A DNA stretch of 64,000 bases. Source: Aspidapion aeneum. Taxonomy: Eukaryota > Arthropoda > Insecta > Coleoptera > Brentidae. Positions 1 through 12,542 of this stretch are shown here, piece after piece. The stretch is taken from contig OY755039.1 in assembly GCA_963576565.1 (NCBI GenBank), positions 129,694,140 through 129,758,139 on the forward strand, written 5' to 3'. Position numbers and translations under genes: made by a program. Below the pieces are notes generated by a model that was not told the DNA's origin, searched no databases, and saw only the letters and a list, made by a program, of their open reading frames with translations. How positions within the stretch are numbered: the stretch's first letter is position 1; every line of letters begins with the position of its first letter.

Positions 1-3000
1 GGAATCCCATAAGACCAAAATGACCAAACTTTGAAAATTCATATTTCAAAAACTATACAGTTTATCAACAAAAGCACCGAGGTGCAGTATTGTGGGACCA
101 TAGAGATACGAAAAAACGACACCCTGAATTAAGATTTGGAAAAAACGTCATTTAGCGAAATTTAGGGTAGGGAATCCCATAAGACCAAAATGACCAAACT
201 TTGAAAATTCATATTTCAAAAACTATACAGTTTATCAACAAAAGCACCGAGTTGCAGTATTGTGGTACCATAGAGATACGAAAAAACCACACCCTGAATT
301 AAGATTCGGAAAAACGTCATTTGGCGAAATTTAGGGTAGGGAATCCCATAAGACCAAAATGACCAAACTTTGAAAATTCATATTTCAAAAACTATACAGT
401 TTATCAACAAATGCACCGAGTTGCAGTATTGTGGGACCATAGAGATACCAAAAAACCACACCCTGAGTTAAGATTCGGAAAAACGTCATTTAGCGAAATT
501 TAGGGTAGGGAATCCCATAAGACCAAAATGACCAAACTTTGAAAATTCATATTTCAAAAACTATACACTTTATCAACAAAAGCACCGAGTTGCAGTATTG
601 TGGGACCATAGAGATACAAAAAAACGACACCCTGAGTAAAGATTCGGAAAAACGTCATTTAGCGAAATTTAGGGTAGGGAATCCCATAAGACCAAAATGA
701 GCAAACTTTGAAAATTCATATTTCAAAAAATATACAGTTTATCAACAAAAGCACCGAGTTGCAGTATTGTGGGACTATAGAGATACGAAAAAACGACACC
801 CTGAGTTAAGATTCGGAAAAACGTCATTTAGCGAAATTTAGGGTAGGAAATCCCATAAGACCAAAATGACCAAACTTTGAAAATTCATATTCAAAAACTA
901 TACAGTTTATCAATAAAAGCACCGAGTTGCAGTATTGCGGTACCATAGAGATACGAAAAAACCACACCCTGAATTAAGATTCAGAAAAACGTTATTTAGC
1001 GAAATTTAGGGCAGGGAATCCCATAATACCAAAATGACCAAACTTTGAAAATTCATATTTCAAAAACTATACAGTTTATCAACAAAAGCACCCAGTTGCA
1101 GTATTGTGGGACCATAGAGATACCAAAAAACTGCACCCTGAGTTAAGATTCGGAAAAACGTCATTTAGCGAAAGTTAGGGTAGGGAATCCCATAAGACCA
1201 AAATGACCAAACTTTGAAAATTCATATTTCAAAAACTATACAGTTTATCAACAAAAGCACCGAGGTCTTTGTGGGACCATAGAGATACGAAAAAACGACA
1301 CCCTGAATTAAGATTTGGAAAAACGTCATTTAGCGAAATTTAGGGTAGGGAATCCCATAAGACCAAAATGACCAAACTTTGAAAATTCATATTTCAAAAA
1401 CTATACAGTTTATCAACAAAAGCACCGAATTGCAGTATTGTGGGACCATAGAGATACGAAAAAACCACACCCTGAGTTAAGATTCGGAAAAACGTCATTT
1501 AGCGAAATTTAGGGTAGGGAATCCCATAAGACCAAAATGACCAAACTTTGAAAATTCATATTTCAAAAACGATACAGTTTATCAACAAAAGCACCGAGTT
1601 GCAGTATTGTGGGACCATAGAGATACCAAAAAACTACACCCTGAGTTAAGATTCGGAAAAATGTCATTTAGCGAAAGTTAGGGTAGGGAATCCCATAAGA
1701 CCAAAATGACCAAACTTTGAAAATTCATATTTCAAAAACTATACAGTTTATCAACAAAAGCACCGAGGTGCAGTATTGTGGGACCATAGAGATACGAAAA
1801 AACGACACCCTGAATTAAGATTTGGAAAAAACGTCATTTAGCGAAATTTAGGGTAGGGAATCCCATAAGACCAAAATGACCAAACTTTGAAAATTCATAT
1901 TTCAAAAACTATACAGTTTATCAACAAAAGCACCGAGTTGCAGTATTGTGGTACCATAGAGATACGAAAAAACCACACCCTGAATTAAGATTCGGAAAAA
2001 CGTCATTTGGCGAAATTTAGGGTAGGGAATTCCATAAGACCAAACTTTGACAATTCATATTTTAAAAACTATACAGTTTATCAACAAAAGCACCGAGTTG
2101 CAGTATTGTGGGAGCATAGAGATACCAAAAAACCACACCCTGAGTTAAGATTCGGAAAAACGTCATTTAGCGAAATTTAGGGTAGGGAATCCCATAAGAC
2201 CAAAATGACCAAACTTTGAAAATTCATATTTCAAAAACTATACAGTTTATCAACAAAAGCACCGAGTTGCAGTATTGTGGGACCATAGAGATACGAAAAA
2301 ACCACACCCTGAATTAAGATTCGGAAAAACGTCATTTAGCAAAATTTAGGGTAGGGAATTCCATAAGACCAAACTTTGACAATTCATATTTTAAAAACTA
2401 TACAGTTTATCAACAAATGCACCGAGTTGCAGTATTGTGGGACCATAGAGATACCAAAAAACCACACCCTGAGTTAAGATTCGGAAAAACGTCATTTAGC
2501 GAAATTTAGGGTAGGGAATCCCATAAGACCAAAATGACCAAACTTTGAAAATTCATATTTCAAAAACGATACAGTTTATCAACAAAAGCACCGAGTTGCA
2601 GTATTGTGGGACACCCTGAATTAAGATTTGGAAAAAACGTCATTTAGCGAAATTTAGGGTAGGGAATCCCATAAGACCAAAATGACCAAACTTTGAAAAT
2701 TCATATTTCAAAAACTATACAGTTTATCAACAAAAGCACCGAGTTGCAGTATTGTGGTACCATAGAGATACGAAAAAACCACACCCTGAATTAAGATTCG
2801 GAAAAACGTCATTTGGCGAAATTTAGGGTAGGGCATTCCATAAGACCAAACTTTGACAATTCATATTTTAAAAACTATACAGTTTATCAACAAAAGCACC
2901 GAGTTGCAGTATTGTGGGAGCATAGAGATACCAAAAAACCACACCCTGAGTTAAGATTCGGAAAAACGTCATTTAGCGAAATTTAGGGTAGGGAATCCCA

Positions 3001-5382
3001 TAAGACCAGACCAAACTTTGAAAATTCATATTTCAAAAACTATACAGTTTATCAACAAAAGCACCGAGTTGCAGTATTGTGGGACCATAGAGATACGAAA
3101 AAACCACACCCTGAATTAAGATTCGGAAAAACGTCATTTAGCAAAATTTAGGGTAGGGAATTCCATAAGACCAAACTTTGACAATTCATATTTTAAAAAC
3201 TATACAGTTTATCAACAAATGCACCGAGTTGCAGTATTGTGGGACCATAGAGATACCAAAAAACCACACCCTGAGTTAAGATTCGGAAAAACGTCATTTA
3301 GCGAAATTTAGGGTAGGGAATCCCATAAGACCAAAATGACCAAACTTTGAAAATTCATATTTCAAAAACGATACAGTTTATCAACAAAAGCACCGAGTTG
3401 CAGTATTGTGGGACCATAGAGATACGAAAAGACGACACCCTAAGTTAAGATTCGGAAAAACGTCATTTAGCGAAATTTAGGGTAGGGAATCCCATAAGAC
3501 CAAAATGACCAAACTTTGAAAATTCATATTTCAAAAACTATACAGTTTATCAACAAAAGCACCGAGTTGCAGTATTGTGGGACCATAGAGATACGAAAAA
3601 ACCACACCCTGAATTAAGATTCGGAAAAACGTCATTTGGCGAAATTTAGGGTAGGGAATTCCATAAGACCAAACTTTGACAATTCATATTTTAAAAACTA
3701 TACAGTTTATCAACAAAAGCACCGAGTTGCAGTATTGTGGGAGCATAGAGATACCAAAAAACCACACCCTGAGTTAAGATTCGGAAAAACGTCATTTAGC
3801 GAAATTTAGGGTAGGGAATCCCATAAGACCAAAATGACCAAACTTTGAAAATTCATATTTCAAAAACTATACAGTTTATCAACAAAAGCACCGAGTTGCA
3901 GTATTGTGGGACCATAGAGATACGAAAAAACCACACCCTGAATTAAGATTCGGAAAAACGTCATTTAGCAAAATTTAGGGTAGGGAATTCCATAAGACCA
4001 AACTTTGACAATTCATATTTTAAAAACTATACAGTTTATCAACAAATGCACCGAGTTGCAGTATTGTGGGACCATAGAGATACCAAAAAACCACACCCTG
4101 AGTTAAGATTCTGAAAAACGTCATTTAGCGAAATTTAGGGTAGGGAATCCCATAAGACCAAAATGACCAAACTTTGAAAATTCATATTTCAAAACGATAC
4201 AGTTTATCAACAAAAGCACCGAGTTGCAGTATTGTGGGACACCCTGAATTAAGATTTGGAAAAAACGTCATTTAGCGAAATTTAGGGTAGGGAATCCCAT
4301 AAGACCAAAATGACCAAACTTTGAAAATTCATATTTCAAAAACTATACAGTTTATCAACAAAAGCACCGAGTTGCAGTATTGTGGTACCATAGAGATACG
4401 AAAAAACCACACCCTGAATTAAGATTCGGAAAAACGTCATTTGGCGAAATTTAGGGTAGGGCATTCCATAAGACCAAACTTTGACAATTCATATTTTAAA
4501 AACTATACAGTTTATCAACAAAAGCACCGAGTTGCAGTATTGTGGGAGCATAGAGATACCAAAAAACCACACCCTGAGTTAAGATTCGGAAAAACGTCAT
4601 TTAGCGAAATTTAGGGTAGGGAATCCCATAAGACCAAAATGACCAAACTTTGAAAATTCATATTTCAAAAACTATACAGTTTATCAACAAAAGCACCGAG
4701 TTGCAGTATTGTGGGACCATAGAGATACGAAAAAACCACACCCTGAATTAAGATTCGGAAAAACGTCATTTAGCAAAATTTAGGGTAGGGAATTCCATAA
4801 GACCAAACTTTGACAATTCATATTTTAAAAACTATACAGTTTATCAACAAATGCACCGAGTTGCAGTATTGTGGGACCATAGAGATACCAAAAAACCACA
4901 CCCTGAGTTAAGATTCGGAAAAACGTCATTTAGCGAAATTTAGGGTAGGGAATCCCATAAGACCAAAATGACCAAACTTTGAAAATTCATATTTCAAAAA
5001 CGATACAGTTTATCAACAAAAGCACCGAGTTGCAGTATTGTGGGACCATAGAGATACGAAAAGACGACACCCTAAGTTAAGATTCGGAAAAACGTCATTT
5101 AGCGAAATTTAGGGTAGGGAATCCCATAAGACCAAAATGACCAAACTTTGAAAATTCATATTTCAAAAACTATACAGTTTATCAACAAAAGCACCGAGTT
5201 GCAGTATTGTGGGACCATAGAGATACGAAAAAACCACACCCTGAATTAAGATTCGGAAAAACGTCATTTAGCAAAATTTAGGGTAGGGAATTCCATAAGA
5301 CCAAACTTTGACAATTCATATTTTAAAAACTATACAGTTTATCAACAAAAGCACCGAGTTGCAGTATTGTGGGACCATAGAG
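1..5382. repeat. Satellite array, about 170-bp monomer, about 32 copies
   Basis: Head-to-tail monomers of about 169-170 bp start at 1, 171, 340 and so on; each opens with ggaatcccataagacc and ends with gcgaaatttagggtag. A shorter variant lacks about 10 bp (aaaatgacca) and reads gaattccataagaccaaac. Diagnostic variants recur at fixed spacing: a monomer lacking about 22 bp lies at 2606 and again near 4234, and a variant with gaaaagacgac lies at 3424 and 5056, so a period of about 1.63 kb (about 10 monomers) is laid over the 170-bp unit. A roughly 0.8-kb half period shows in the ttggcgaaattt variant near 2008, 2813, 3637 and 4440. There is no open reading frame. The array runs off the left edge and stops where a MITE begins. 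Confidence 0.97.
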
Positions 5383-5639
5383 CAGCGGTGTAGCGTGCCT
5401 GAAGGGGCGGGGGGCCGACAGCTAAACAGGGCGCCCATCAAAAATCTTGCGACCAAAAAAAAAACAATTAAAAAAAAACAAAAAAAAAATGTCTTTAGTT
5501 TTCTTTGCCGCCCTCTCAATTTGCCGTTGCCGGCCCTGCTACTTAATAAAGCTTAGGGCGCTTCGGGCACCCATGGGGCGCCAGTACTCTCGGGGCGGGG
5601 GGGCGACAAACCCCCCGCGCCCCCCACGCTACGCCACTG
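5383..5639. mobile_element. hAT-like MITE ending the satellite array
   Basis: A GC-rich 257-bp segment has inverted ends, cagcggtgtagcgtg on the left and cacgctacgccactg on the right. It shares these ends and its interior with the clearer copy at 11540-11856, where an 8-bp target duplication points to the hAT superfamily. The left end abuts satellite sequence. The right flank is not satellite and the eight flanking bases differ on the two sides (ccatagag versus aatccccc), so this copy does not mark a simple insertion into the array; recombination at the MITE is a likely reason the array stops here. Confidence 0.7.
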
Positions 5640-6860
5640 AATCCCCCAAAGGTAAGATTGTACCAAATTTCGTAGAAAACAAAAATAAATTTAGAAAATT
5701 AAAATTAATAAAAAAAAATCGTTTTTTTTTTTTCTTTTCTTTGCCTTTTTTAAAGATATCTGCACTGGTCTATAAAGAATCAATAAAAAAACAATCTATA
5801 ATTTTTCAAATGCATCGACTTCTCAGATTTAATAAATCATAAATTTACACACTAATACAAATTTTGGGGGGTTAAAGAAAAGGCCGTGAAACTCACATAA
5901 AAATATAAAATTTTACAAGATTCTACAAGACGCGAAGAGAAATTCGCCACCCCAAAAAACGTACAGTGATTTCCATTTTTTCCCAATGATTCCTTATGAT
6001 TTCCAGCGATTTCAGCTTCTTTCCAGCGAGTTTTAGGTGATTCACAGCAATTTTCTTGTGATTTCCAGGTGTGATTCCCAGCAAAATGTTTAATGATTCC
6101 CATGCGCGAATTTCCCTTCGGCCAGACCTCATAAAAACCGATAAAAAAATCTGAATATGCTCGTATAGAATTTGTTTCATGACCCGTATAGAAAACATAT
6201 TTAAAAAATCAGTTAAAAACTGGTTAAAATCAAAACATATTTTTACGAAATTAGGAATCTCTTTGCATCACTCAAATGTCAAGATAAGGTGAATTCCATA
6301 TGTTAACAGTGGCGGCTCGTGACTTTCGCAATAAGTGACTGACGCAGGATTTCCCTCGCTCCATTTTTTATACACACATATAAAAAATAAAAATATAATA
6401 ATATGCTAATAATGTAAATACCTACTTTATAAAGACTTGACCTAAATTCAGTAAAATCTGGTCCATACAGTTCGCACTAATTGTTAAACACGGCACACAA
6501 GAGTTTATTCAAATAGTGGCTACCGCACAGCCACTCATACTCTGTACCACGATTCTTTAAAATGTCGAAGGTACACTTTGTCTTTAACCTTAGCAGGTTT
6601 GTTTACGTTCAATATAGGGGACGGCACCTTTCTTCAGAAAAAGTTCTGGTAACGGTTTTTTGAGGTTTCAGAGACCACAGCTGGTTGATTTTTCTTTACG
6701 AATGCCGTAGATTTATGACTGCGTACTACTGCATTCAGTGAAACTTGCCTATCGGCAAAAAAGATGAGATATGCCTATTCGAAGTGAGATTCTGTTTTAT
6801 AAAAACACTGCCATAAAGCTACGTTGACTTCATAAAATTGAACACTCGCCTTACAGTCCC
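5640..6860. other. Intergenic or intronic sequence, no gene seen
   Basis: AT-rich sequence with only short chance reading frames. Near 6309 it contains cagtggcggctcgtg, which resembles a hAT-type terminal sequence, and a similar string (cagcggcggctc) occurs near 41203. No exon of the missing FBXL4 N-terminus was recognised. Confidence 0.5.
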
Positions 6861-6906
6861 AATTTGTTGCCATGTGACTACCACATACTTGGGCCACTCA
6901 GGGAAC
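6861..6906 (+). pseudogene. Mariner-type transposase remnant, left part
   Basis: The sequence aatttgttgccatgtgacta and what follows matches the reverse complement of the remnant at 39490-39620, which decodes as a mariner C-terminal segment with GPLKDQLGG. The coding sequence is cut at the conserved glycine-proline-leucine region by the TA-flanked element that starts at 6911; its other half resumes at 13065. Confidence 0.55.
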
Positions 6907-7229
6907 AATAGGGAACTTGCCCATTTTTTTTTTTTTACTAAAATGCCTAAAATCAGCCCTTAAATCGCAATACTTATTTTACAATAAATAATTAAAGTTG
7001 GAATCGCTGACTGGTATATTCAAACACAGCAAAATGCGCGGCAGCCGCTGTGACGTCACTCCTTAGAAAAATCCCGGGCCTCTTATGAGTATAACGGCCA
7101 TTTGGTTCATAACTTTTTTATTTATGAATATTTTTTATTTCTGTAAAAACATTCTTTAGGCACTTTTTTAAGAGCAATTCAACTGTCAAATTAAAGTTTA
7201 TTTGTCACTTTTAGTTTTTGAGATATTAC

Positions 7230-7754
7230 AGAAAACGCACAAAAATTGAAGCAACTACACGATGCCACTAGCGAATGTCTTCAAGCATTAAAAAATCTAG
7301 AAATAGAAACGAACACTTGGGGACCTATGATAATTCGCTTAATTATCAGAAAATGGAAAATTCTGAGACCAATCGCTTATACGAGCAAAACCTCCAAAGC
7401 CCTCACGATGTTCCAGATCTAAAAGAATTTTTGAGCTTCTTGGAAAGACGTTTCCAATCACTAGAGACAGTTTCAAGCTCAGAACAAAAGTCAAGCCAAG
7501 ACCGAAGAATTAATCAAATCTACTGCCCGTTTTGTCACGAGAACAAGCACACGATTTACCATTGCCTAAAATTTAAAGCAATATCAACGCAAGAGAGAAA
7601 CAAATTTATTCAAGAAAATCACATTTGCCACAACTGCCTAAGTCATAACGTCAATAAGAAATTTCAGCCAAACAAAATGCAACATTTGCAGTCGTCAACA
7701 CCATCCTCTTCTTCACCAGGAGAGATACCAGCAACGCGAAAATCAACCAAATGA
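7230..7754 (+). pseudogene. Bel-Pao gag remnant, 5' truncated
   Basis: Reading begins abruptly next to the foldback arm with no LTR or leader (only about 45 bp separate the arm from gag sequence). The first part (about 7238-7330) matches the region of Bel Gag that contains ECLQALKNL, then a frame change near 7310-7340 leads into the frame 7275-7754. That frame carries the paired cysteine-histidine fingers typical of Bel-Pao nucleocapsid: CPFCHENKHTIYHC near residue 78 and a second CHNC cluster near residue 116. The frame then ends in a serine-rich stretch. It would have packaged element RNA. It is degraded and has no start. Confidence 0.8.
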
Positions 7755-7904
7755 TTACCAAAGACGAAGTTCTCCACCAAACCATAAGCAGAGAAATCCT
7801 CAATACAACTCTTCCACAAGAAGAGCAAACGAACAAGCTCCACCAAATAGATAGATACGGCTCGACAAATCACGCAAGTCAAAAAGAAGAAAACGTTGAA
7901 GACA

Positions 7905-10470
7905 AACATCCTTTATTACCGAAGAGGCCGCTCAACGCCTAAGACTACCCCGACGCCATATTAGAGCAGAAATATCTGGCGTTGGAGATGGAGAACCAAT
8001 AGTTTCAAAATGGTCTATAAACGCCCATATCAAGCCACGATTTGAAAGTGCATTCTCTATGGAAATAGACATGAAAGTCCTGCCAAAACTAACGCAGTCA
8101 ATGCCCAAACAACATTTACAGATACAGAGTATAGATAGCTGGAAAAACGAAGTTCTAGCAGATCCCACTTTTATGACACCTGGAGCCATAGACGGCATAT
8201 TAGGAACCAAAGAATATGCAACCATTATTCTAAGTGGCCTTCAAAAAACTCAAGAAGGACTGCTAAAACAAAACACTGAACTAGGATGGATTGTCTCTGG
8301 GCCAATTATCGCTGGACCGAAATCTATTCAGGTCATCAGCATGATCGCTCAATGTGAGGAAGACAAACAACTAACAAAGTTCTGGGAGCTAGAAGAAATA
8401 TCACCTGTCCATCAGCTTACTAACGATGAACAAGCGTGCGAAGAGTTTTATGAAAAAACAACAACACGAGACACAGATGGAAGATTCATAGTTAAAATTT
8501 CATTCAAGCAGCCTCCAGAATCATTAGGCCATTCAAAACCAAGAGCAGCAGCACCACTTGCAAACATTGAAAAGAAATTGCAGCAAGATGCTTATTTACA
8601 ACAACAATATGCAGCCTTTATGAAAGAATACGCTGACTTGGGCCACATGAGAAGAGTAAACCGCCATGAAGTTAATCAGGGAAAATACTACATCCCTCAC
8701 CAAGCTTTCATTCGAGACACAAGCACAACAACCCGGTTAAGAGTTGTTTTTGACGCCTCTTGTAAAACCTCAACCAGCATTAGCCTTAACGACATTATGC
8801 ACGTTGGGCCAAGACTACAACAAAACATTGCAGAAATTTTCGTCCGCTGGAGAAGGCACGAATTTGCATTTTGTGCAGAAATAGAAAAAATGTACAGACA
8901 AATCAAAATTCATCCTGATGACCAACCCTGCCAAAGAATTTTATGGAGAGATAATTCCACACAACCAATGTTTGAATATGAACTTTCCACGGTCACTTAT
9001 GGCACGGCATCAGCTCCTTATCTAGCCATAAAACATTACAAAAACTAGCACTTGAAGAAGCAGAAAGGTTTCCAGCCGCCAGTCAAGCAACGTTGCGTGA
9101 TTTCTACGTTGACGATATTTTATCAGGAGCAAAAAATCTCGAAGAAGCCTTAGAATTGCAAAACCAACTACTACAAATGCTTAGCTCTGCCGGATTTAAT
9201 TTAAGAAAATGGTCAAGCAACTCGTCAGCATTACTCCAGTCCATTCCTGAACAATTTAGGGACCAGAAACTACAAGAATTACCCCAAGATAACGCTAAAA
9301 AGTCGCTAGGGGTACTATGGTCACCTGTAGATGATTCATTCAAATTCCAAGTTGAAGTTTCCGAAATCAACATGCTTACAAAAAGAAACATATTGTCAGA
9401 AATATCCAAATTATTTGACCCTCTGGGATGGTTAGCTCCAGTCGTCATTCAAGCTAAACTAATAATCCAAGATCTATGGCTACGGAAATTAACCTGGGAC
9501 GAGCCAGTTGATGAAAAAATGGCTATAAGATGGCAAAGATTTCAAAGTAATACCAAAGAAATAGAAAAAATTAAAATTCCAAGATGGATACACTACCGAA
9601 ATTCCCAGATAGAGCTACATGGGTTTTGTGACGCATCAGAAAAGACGTACGGCGCAGTAATTTATAGCCGTATAACAAATAGAAAGAAACAAACTATCAC
9701 GCTTCTACAAGCCAAGTCAAAGGTTGCGCCAGCAAAAAACAGAACCACATTGCCTCGTTTAGAGCTATGTGCTGCAGTTCTGCTAGCCAAGCTAATAGAG
9801 AAAACTAGATCAGCCCTTCAGCTAGACGAAATGCAAACATTTGCCTGGACCGATTCCATGATCACTCTGGGCTGGATAAGAGGAGACCCTACACGATGGC
9901 GAACATTCGTAGCTAACAGAGTTTGCGAAATACACAGATACACGCCTCAAGTCTCCTGGAATCACGTCAGATTCCAAGAAAACCCAGCAGATATAATTTC
10001 TAGAGGAGTAGATCCTGACAAGCTTAATTCAATTGACCTTTGGTGGAAAGGCCCCCATTGGCTCAACTCTTTGGACGAACTCCCTATTACACAAAATATT
10101 CCCAAAGTCCGAGAAGAAATCAAAATTTTGTGCAACAAAGCTGAAATAACAATAAAAAGTAATATATGGGAACGTTTCTCAGACCTCACACGAATGCTTC
10201 GAGTACTATCCTATTGCAGGAGATTCATCAAACAAGAAAATATTATCCTCTCCGTCGAAAAAATTCAGGAGACCTTCTTCAGAATCATCAAAATTGTACA
10301 AAACCAAAAATTTGCAGAAGAATACAATTCCTTGCAGAAAAACAATACGATTAAAAAACAAGCAAGTTCAAAAGCCTAAATCCATACCTAGATAGCCACG
10401 GCCTCATTCGAGTTGGAGGAAGACTAGAAAACTCCTGCCTATCATACGAACAGAAACAAAGACAAACCAT
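7905..10470 (+). pseudogene. Bel-Pao pol remnant (protease, RT, RNase H, start of integrase)
   Basis: Domains lie in the expected order but are broken. Protease: the flap side TEEAAQRLRLPRRH decodes near 7905-7955, while the catalytic DSG just upstream is disrupted by extra bases. Reverse transcriptase: 8059-9048, with TRLRVVFDASCK and IEKMYRQIKIHPDDQPC; a frameshift near 9030-9090 follows LSTVTYGTASAPYLA, and the next frame (9093-10379) opens with the catalytic YVDDIL. The RNase H region has LHGFCDASEKTYGAV and later FAWTDSMITLGWIRGD. Past 10379 a short stretch (HGLIRVGGRLENSCL) is the beginning of the integrase zinc region, then similarity stops. Integrase core and both LTRs are absent, so this copy is dead. 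Confidence 0.88.
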
Positions 10471-10566
10471 AATATAAGGTACTTTATTCAAACTGAACAA
10501 ACTCAAAAAGGAGAGAATTTAAAATATTACCCAGATCATGTATATCAGAATATACCTCCAGTAATC

Positions 10567-10818
10567 TTGGTTACGAAAGAAGTGAGCAAAGAACAACAAA
10601 CTCTAGAAGAACAGAACATAGTACGAAACAACAAAATCCAGCATATCAAATTAAATAGCAAAGTAAAAAAAGCAAACATACAGTCAGCAGAAGTCCTCAA
10701 TTTAAAGCCAAAAAGAAAATTGGTGCCTATCCTGAGCTTAACCAGAAATACCTTCAGAATAAAAAGTCCAAGAATAACCAAAAGTCAAGAAGACGTACTA
10801 AAAAGAAGAAAAGTTTAA
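10567..10818 (+). other. Lysine-rich reading frame, unrecognised
   Basis: An 83-codon frame very rich in lysine, asparagine and glutamine directly after the Bel pol remnant. No motif, signal or membrane segment is seen. It lies inside copy A of the foldback element and may be a decayed 3' part of the same retroelement or low-complexity chance sequence. Confidence 0.2.
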
Positions 10819-10940
10819 ACCAAGTAGCAGGAATAGTTATTAAAAAGACAACCCAAAAGAAAAAACATTCCAAATCAAAAGTTACTGAGAAGGCGGAAGG
10901 ACAATGGCAAATAAGTCATAAACATTTTGCCATTGTAAAT

Positions 10941-11354
10941 ATGCAACAAAACATTTTTAAATTCTTGCCTCCCAATTTACAATTTCTTTATGGCACCTAC
11001 AATAGTAAGGGAATAACAACAATAACAAAAATAGATAATAATATTTTGCAAAAGAAACAATTTGTTGCCACAGCAAAAAGTTCGACGACGTACGATGACC
11101 GCAAAAACCAAAACACAATCGATGCGATGCCTAGAGTCACTGTCAGCAGTTTTAAGAAACTGACTCACGTTATAAATGAAGCAGAAGTACCTATTTCGAT
11201 ACCTTCCTACCACATCAACAGCATTATTCAACCTGAGATCCATACAGTCACCCGTTCTGGAGAGAGGGGAAAATGTTTAATTAGAAAATTAAACAGATTT
11301 TCTTTTTTTACCAATTTTCATAAATCTTCATTTTTAATTAAATTTATTATTTAA
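10941..11354 (+). other. Reading frame ending in a retroelement-like TRSG motif
   Basis: A 137-codon frame on the Bel side of the cargo. It contains VTRSGERGK near residue 108; a TRSG tail is common at the C-terminus of LTR-retroelement polyproteins. The last 30 residues are hydrophobic and phenylalanine-rich and run into AT-rich sequence. No integrase catalytic residues are visible. It could be the decayed C-terminal end of the same Bel copy after an internal deletion, but I cannot show that. Confidence 0.3.
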
Positions 11355-11539
11355 ACATAGGTGATCTTGAGAAATTAGGTTTTAATAACATAAACACACC
11401 TTCTCAAGTTTACCTATTTAAATTATATAAATTATTTAGTTTATAAAACAACACATTATATGGAATTTTATATTTTATAATTTATCACGAACCATAACAA
11501 TTTTTGAACATAAAAAGAGAGGATCTATCTCAATAAAGC

Positions 11540-11856
11540 CAGCGGCGTAGCGTGGGGGGGGGACACGGGGGGTTCGTCGCCCCCCCCCCGCCCCGAGGGT
11601 AGTGGCGCCCCATAGGTGGCCGAAGCGCCCTCAGCTTTATTCAGTCGGGCCGGTAACGGCCAATTGAGTGGGTGCCAAAGGAAAGGAACGACATAAAGAC
11701 CTTTTTTTTTTTTTTTTGGTGGCAAGATGTGTGAGAGGCGCTCTTTTGACCTTTTTGTTTTTTTTTTGTCACAAGATTTTTCATCAGTTTTCAGAGAGAG
11801 GCGCCCTTTTTAGCTGTCGCCCCCCCCCCCGCCCTTTCGGGCACGCTACGCCGCTG
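11540..11856. mobile_element. hAT-like MITE with 8-bp target duplication
   Basis: 317-bp GC-rich insertion with inverted ends cagcggcgtagcgtg and cacgctacgccgctg. It is flanked by the identical octamer aataaagc at 11532-11539 and 11857-11864, the target-site size of hAT transposons. It contains C and T homopolymers and no coding sequence. The copy at 5383-5639 is the same family in the opposite orientation. Confidence 0.9.
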
Positions 11857-12385
11857 AATAAAGCAGATTCAATATTTGATAGTTGTTCTCACTATACCTA
11901 CTTAGTTTACTGTACCATAAGCCTTCTTGGTCATTGCAGGGAGTGAGGCTGCTCCCTGGCAGTAAACTTACTTTAGTCCCGCTGCTTAACCAAGCCGAGT
12001 TAAGCAAGTGTAATTGTCAAGCACAGCTTGCACAGCTTGCACAGTGCCTCAGGAATCTTTTTACAGTAATAAAAAATATTCATACATAAAAAAGTTACGG
12101 GGGTGGGTCGAAAATGCACCAAATTGAAAATATATTTCTTGAAAGTAGTTTAAGATATCGATGTGCGGTTTTCGGCATTAATGTTTTAACAAAAATCGAG
12201 CTCGTAACATGTAGGTTAGTTTTTTTCTATTTCCTCTAGAAATGGGCGTTTTCTATCAAAAGTGTCCAATTTGGACCACTCTGTACCTATCTGGGTAGGT
12301 ATAAATGAAAATAAATCAGCAGTAGTGTTTATAGAGCTCATTCTAAACAGTGTTTTAAATAGGTGGGTACCTACTTAATTAATAT

Positions 12386-12490
12386 AATTATTTTTAATAA
12401 GACTTATTAGTATGGTTATATATATAAATATATATATATATACTTATTTTTAATAAGACTTATTAGTATGGTTATATATATAAATAAATG

Positions 12491-12540
<50 letters not shown>
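12386..12540. repeat. 57-bp tandem duplication and (TA)n run
   Basis: The segment beginning ttatttttaataagactt is repeated once about 57-59 bp downstream, and the second copy leads into a (TA)n run to about 12538. The equivalent site in copy B of the foldback (42291-42420) has only a much longer (TA)n tract, so this is a length-variable part of the element. Confidence 0.8.

Positions 12541-12542
<2 letters not shown>

Noticed and set aside
5308..5842. Overlapping frames at the satellite end
   Set aside because: They run from satellite into the hAT-like MITE and poly-A or poly-C tracts; composition, not coding, keeps them open.
5852..6198. Two minus-strand frames of 83 and 91 codons
   Set aside because: They overlap in different frames, share no known motif and come from a locally repetitive gatttccagcgattt-type stretch.
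11525..11946. Frames over the 11540-11856 MITE
   Set aside because: GC-rich homopolymers and T tracts in a non-coding MITE.
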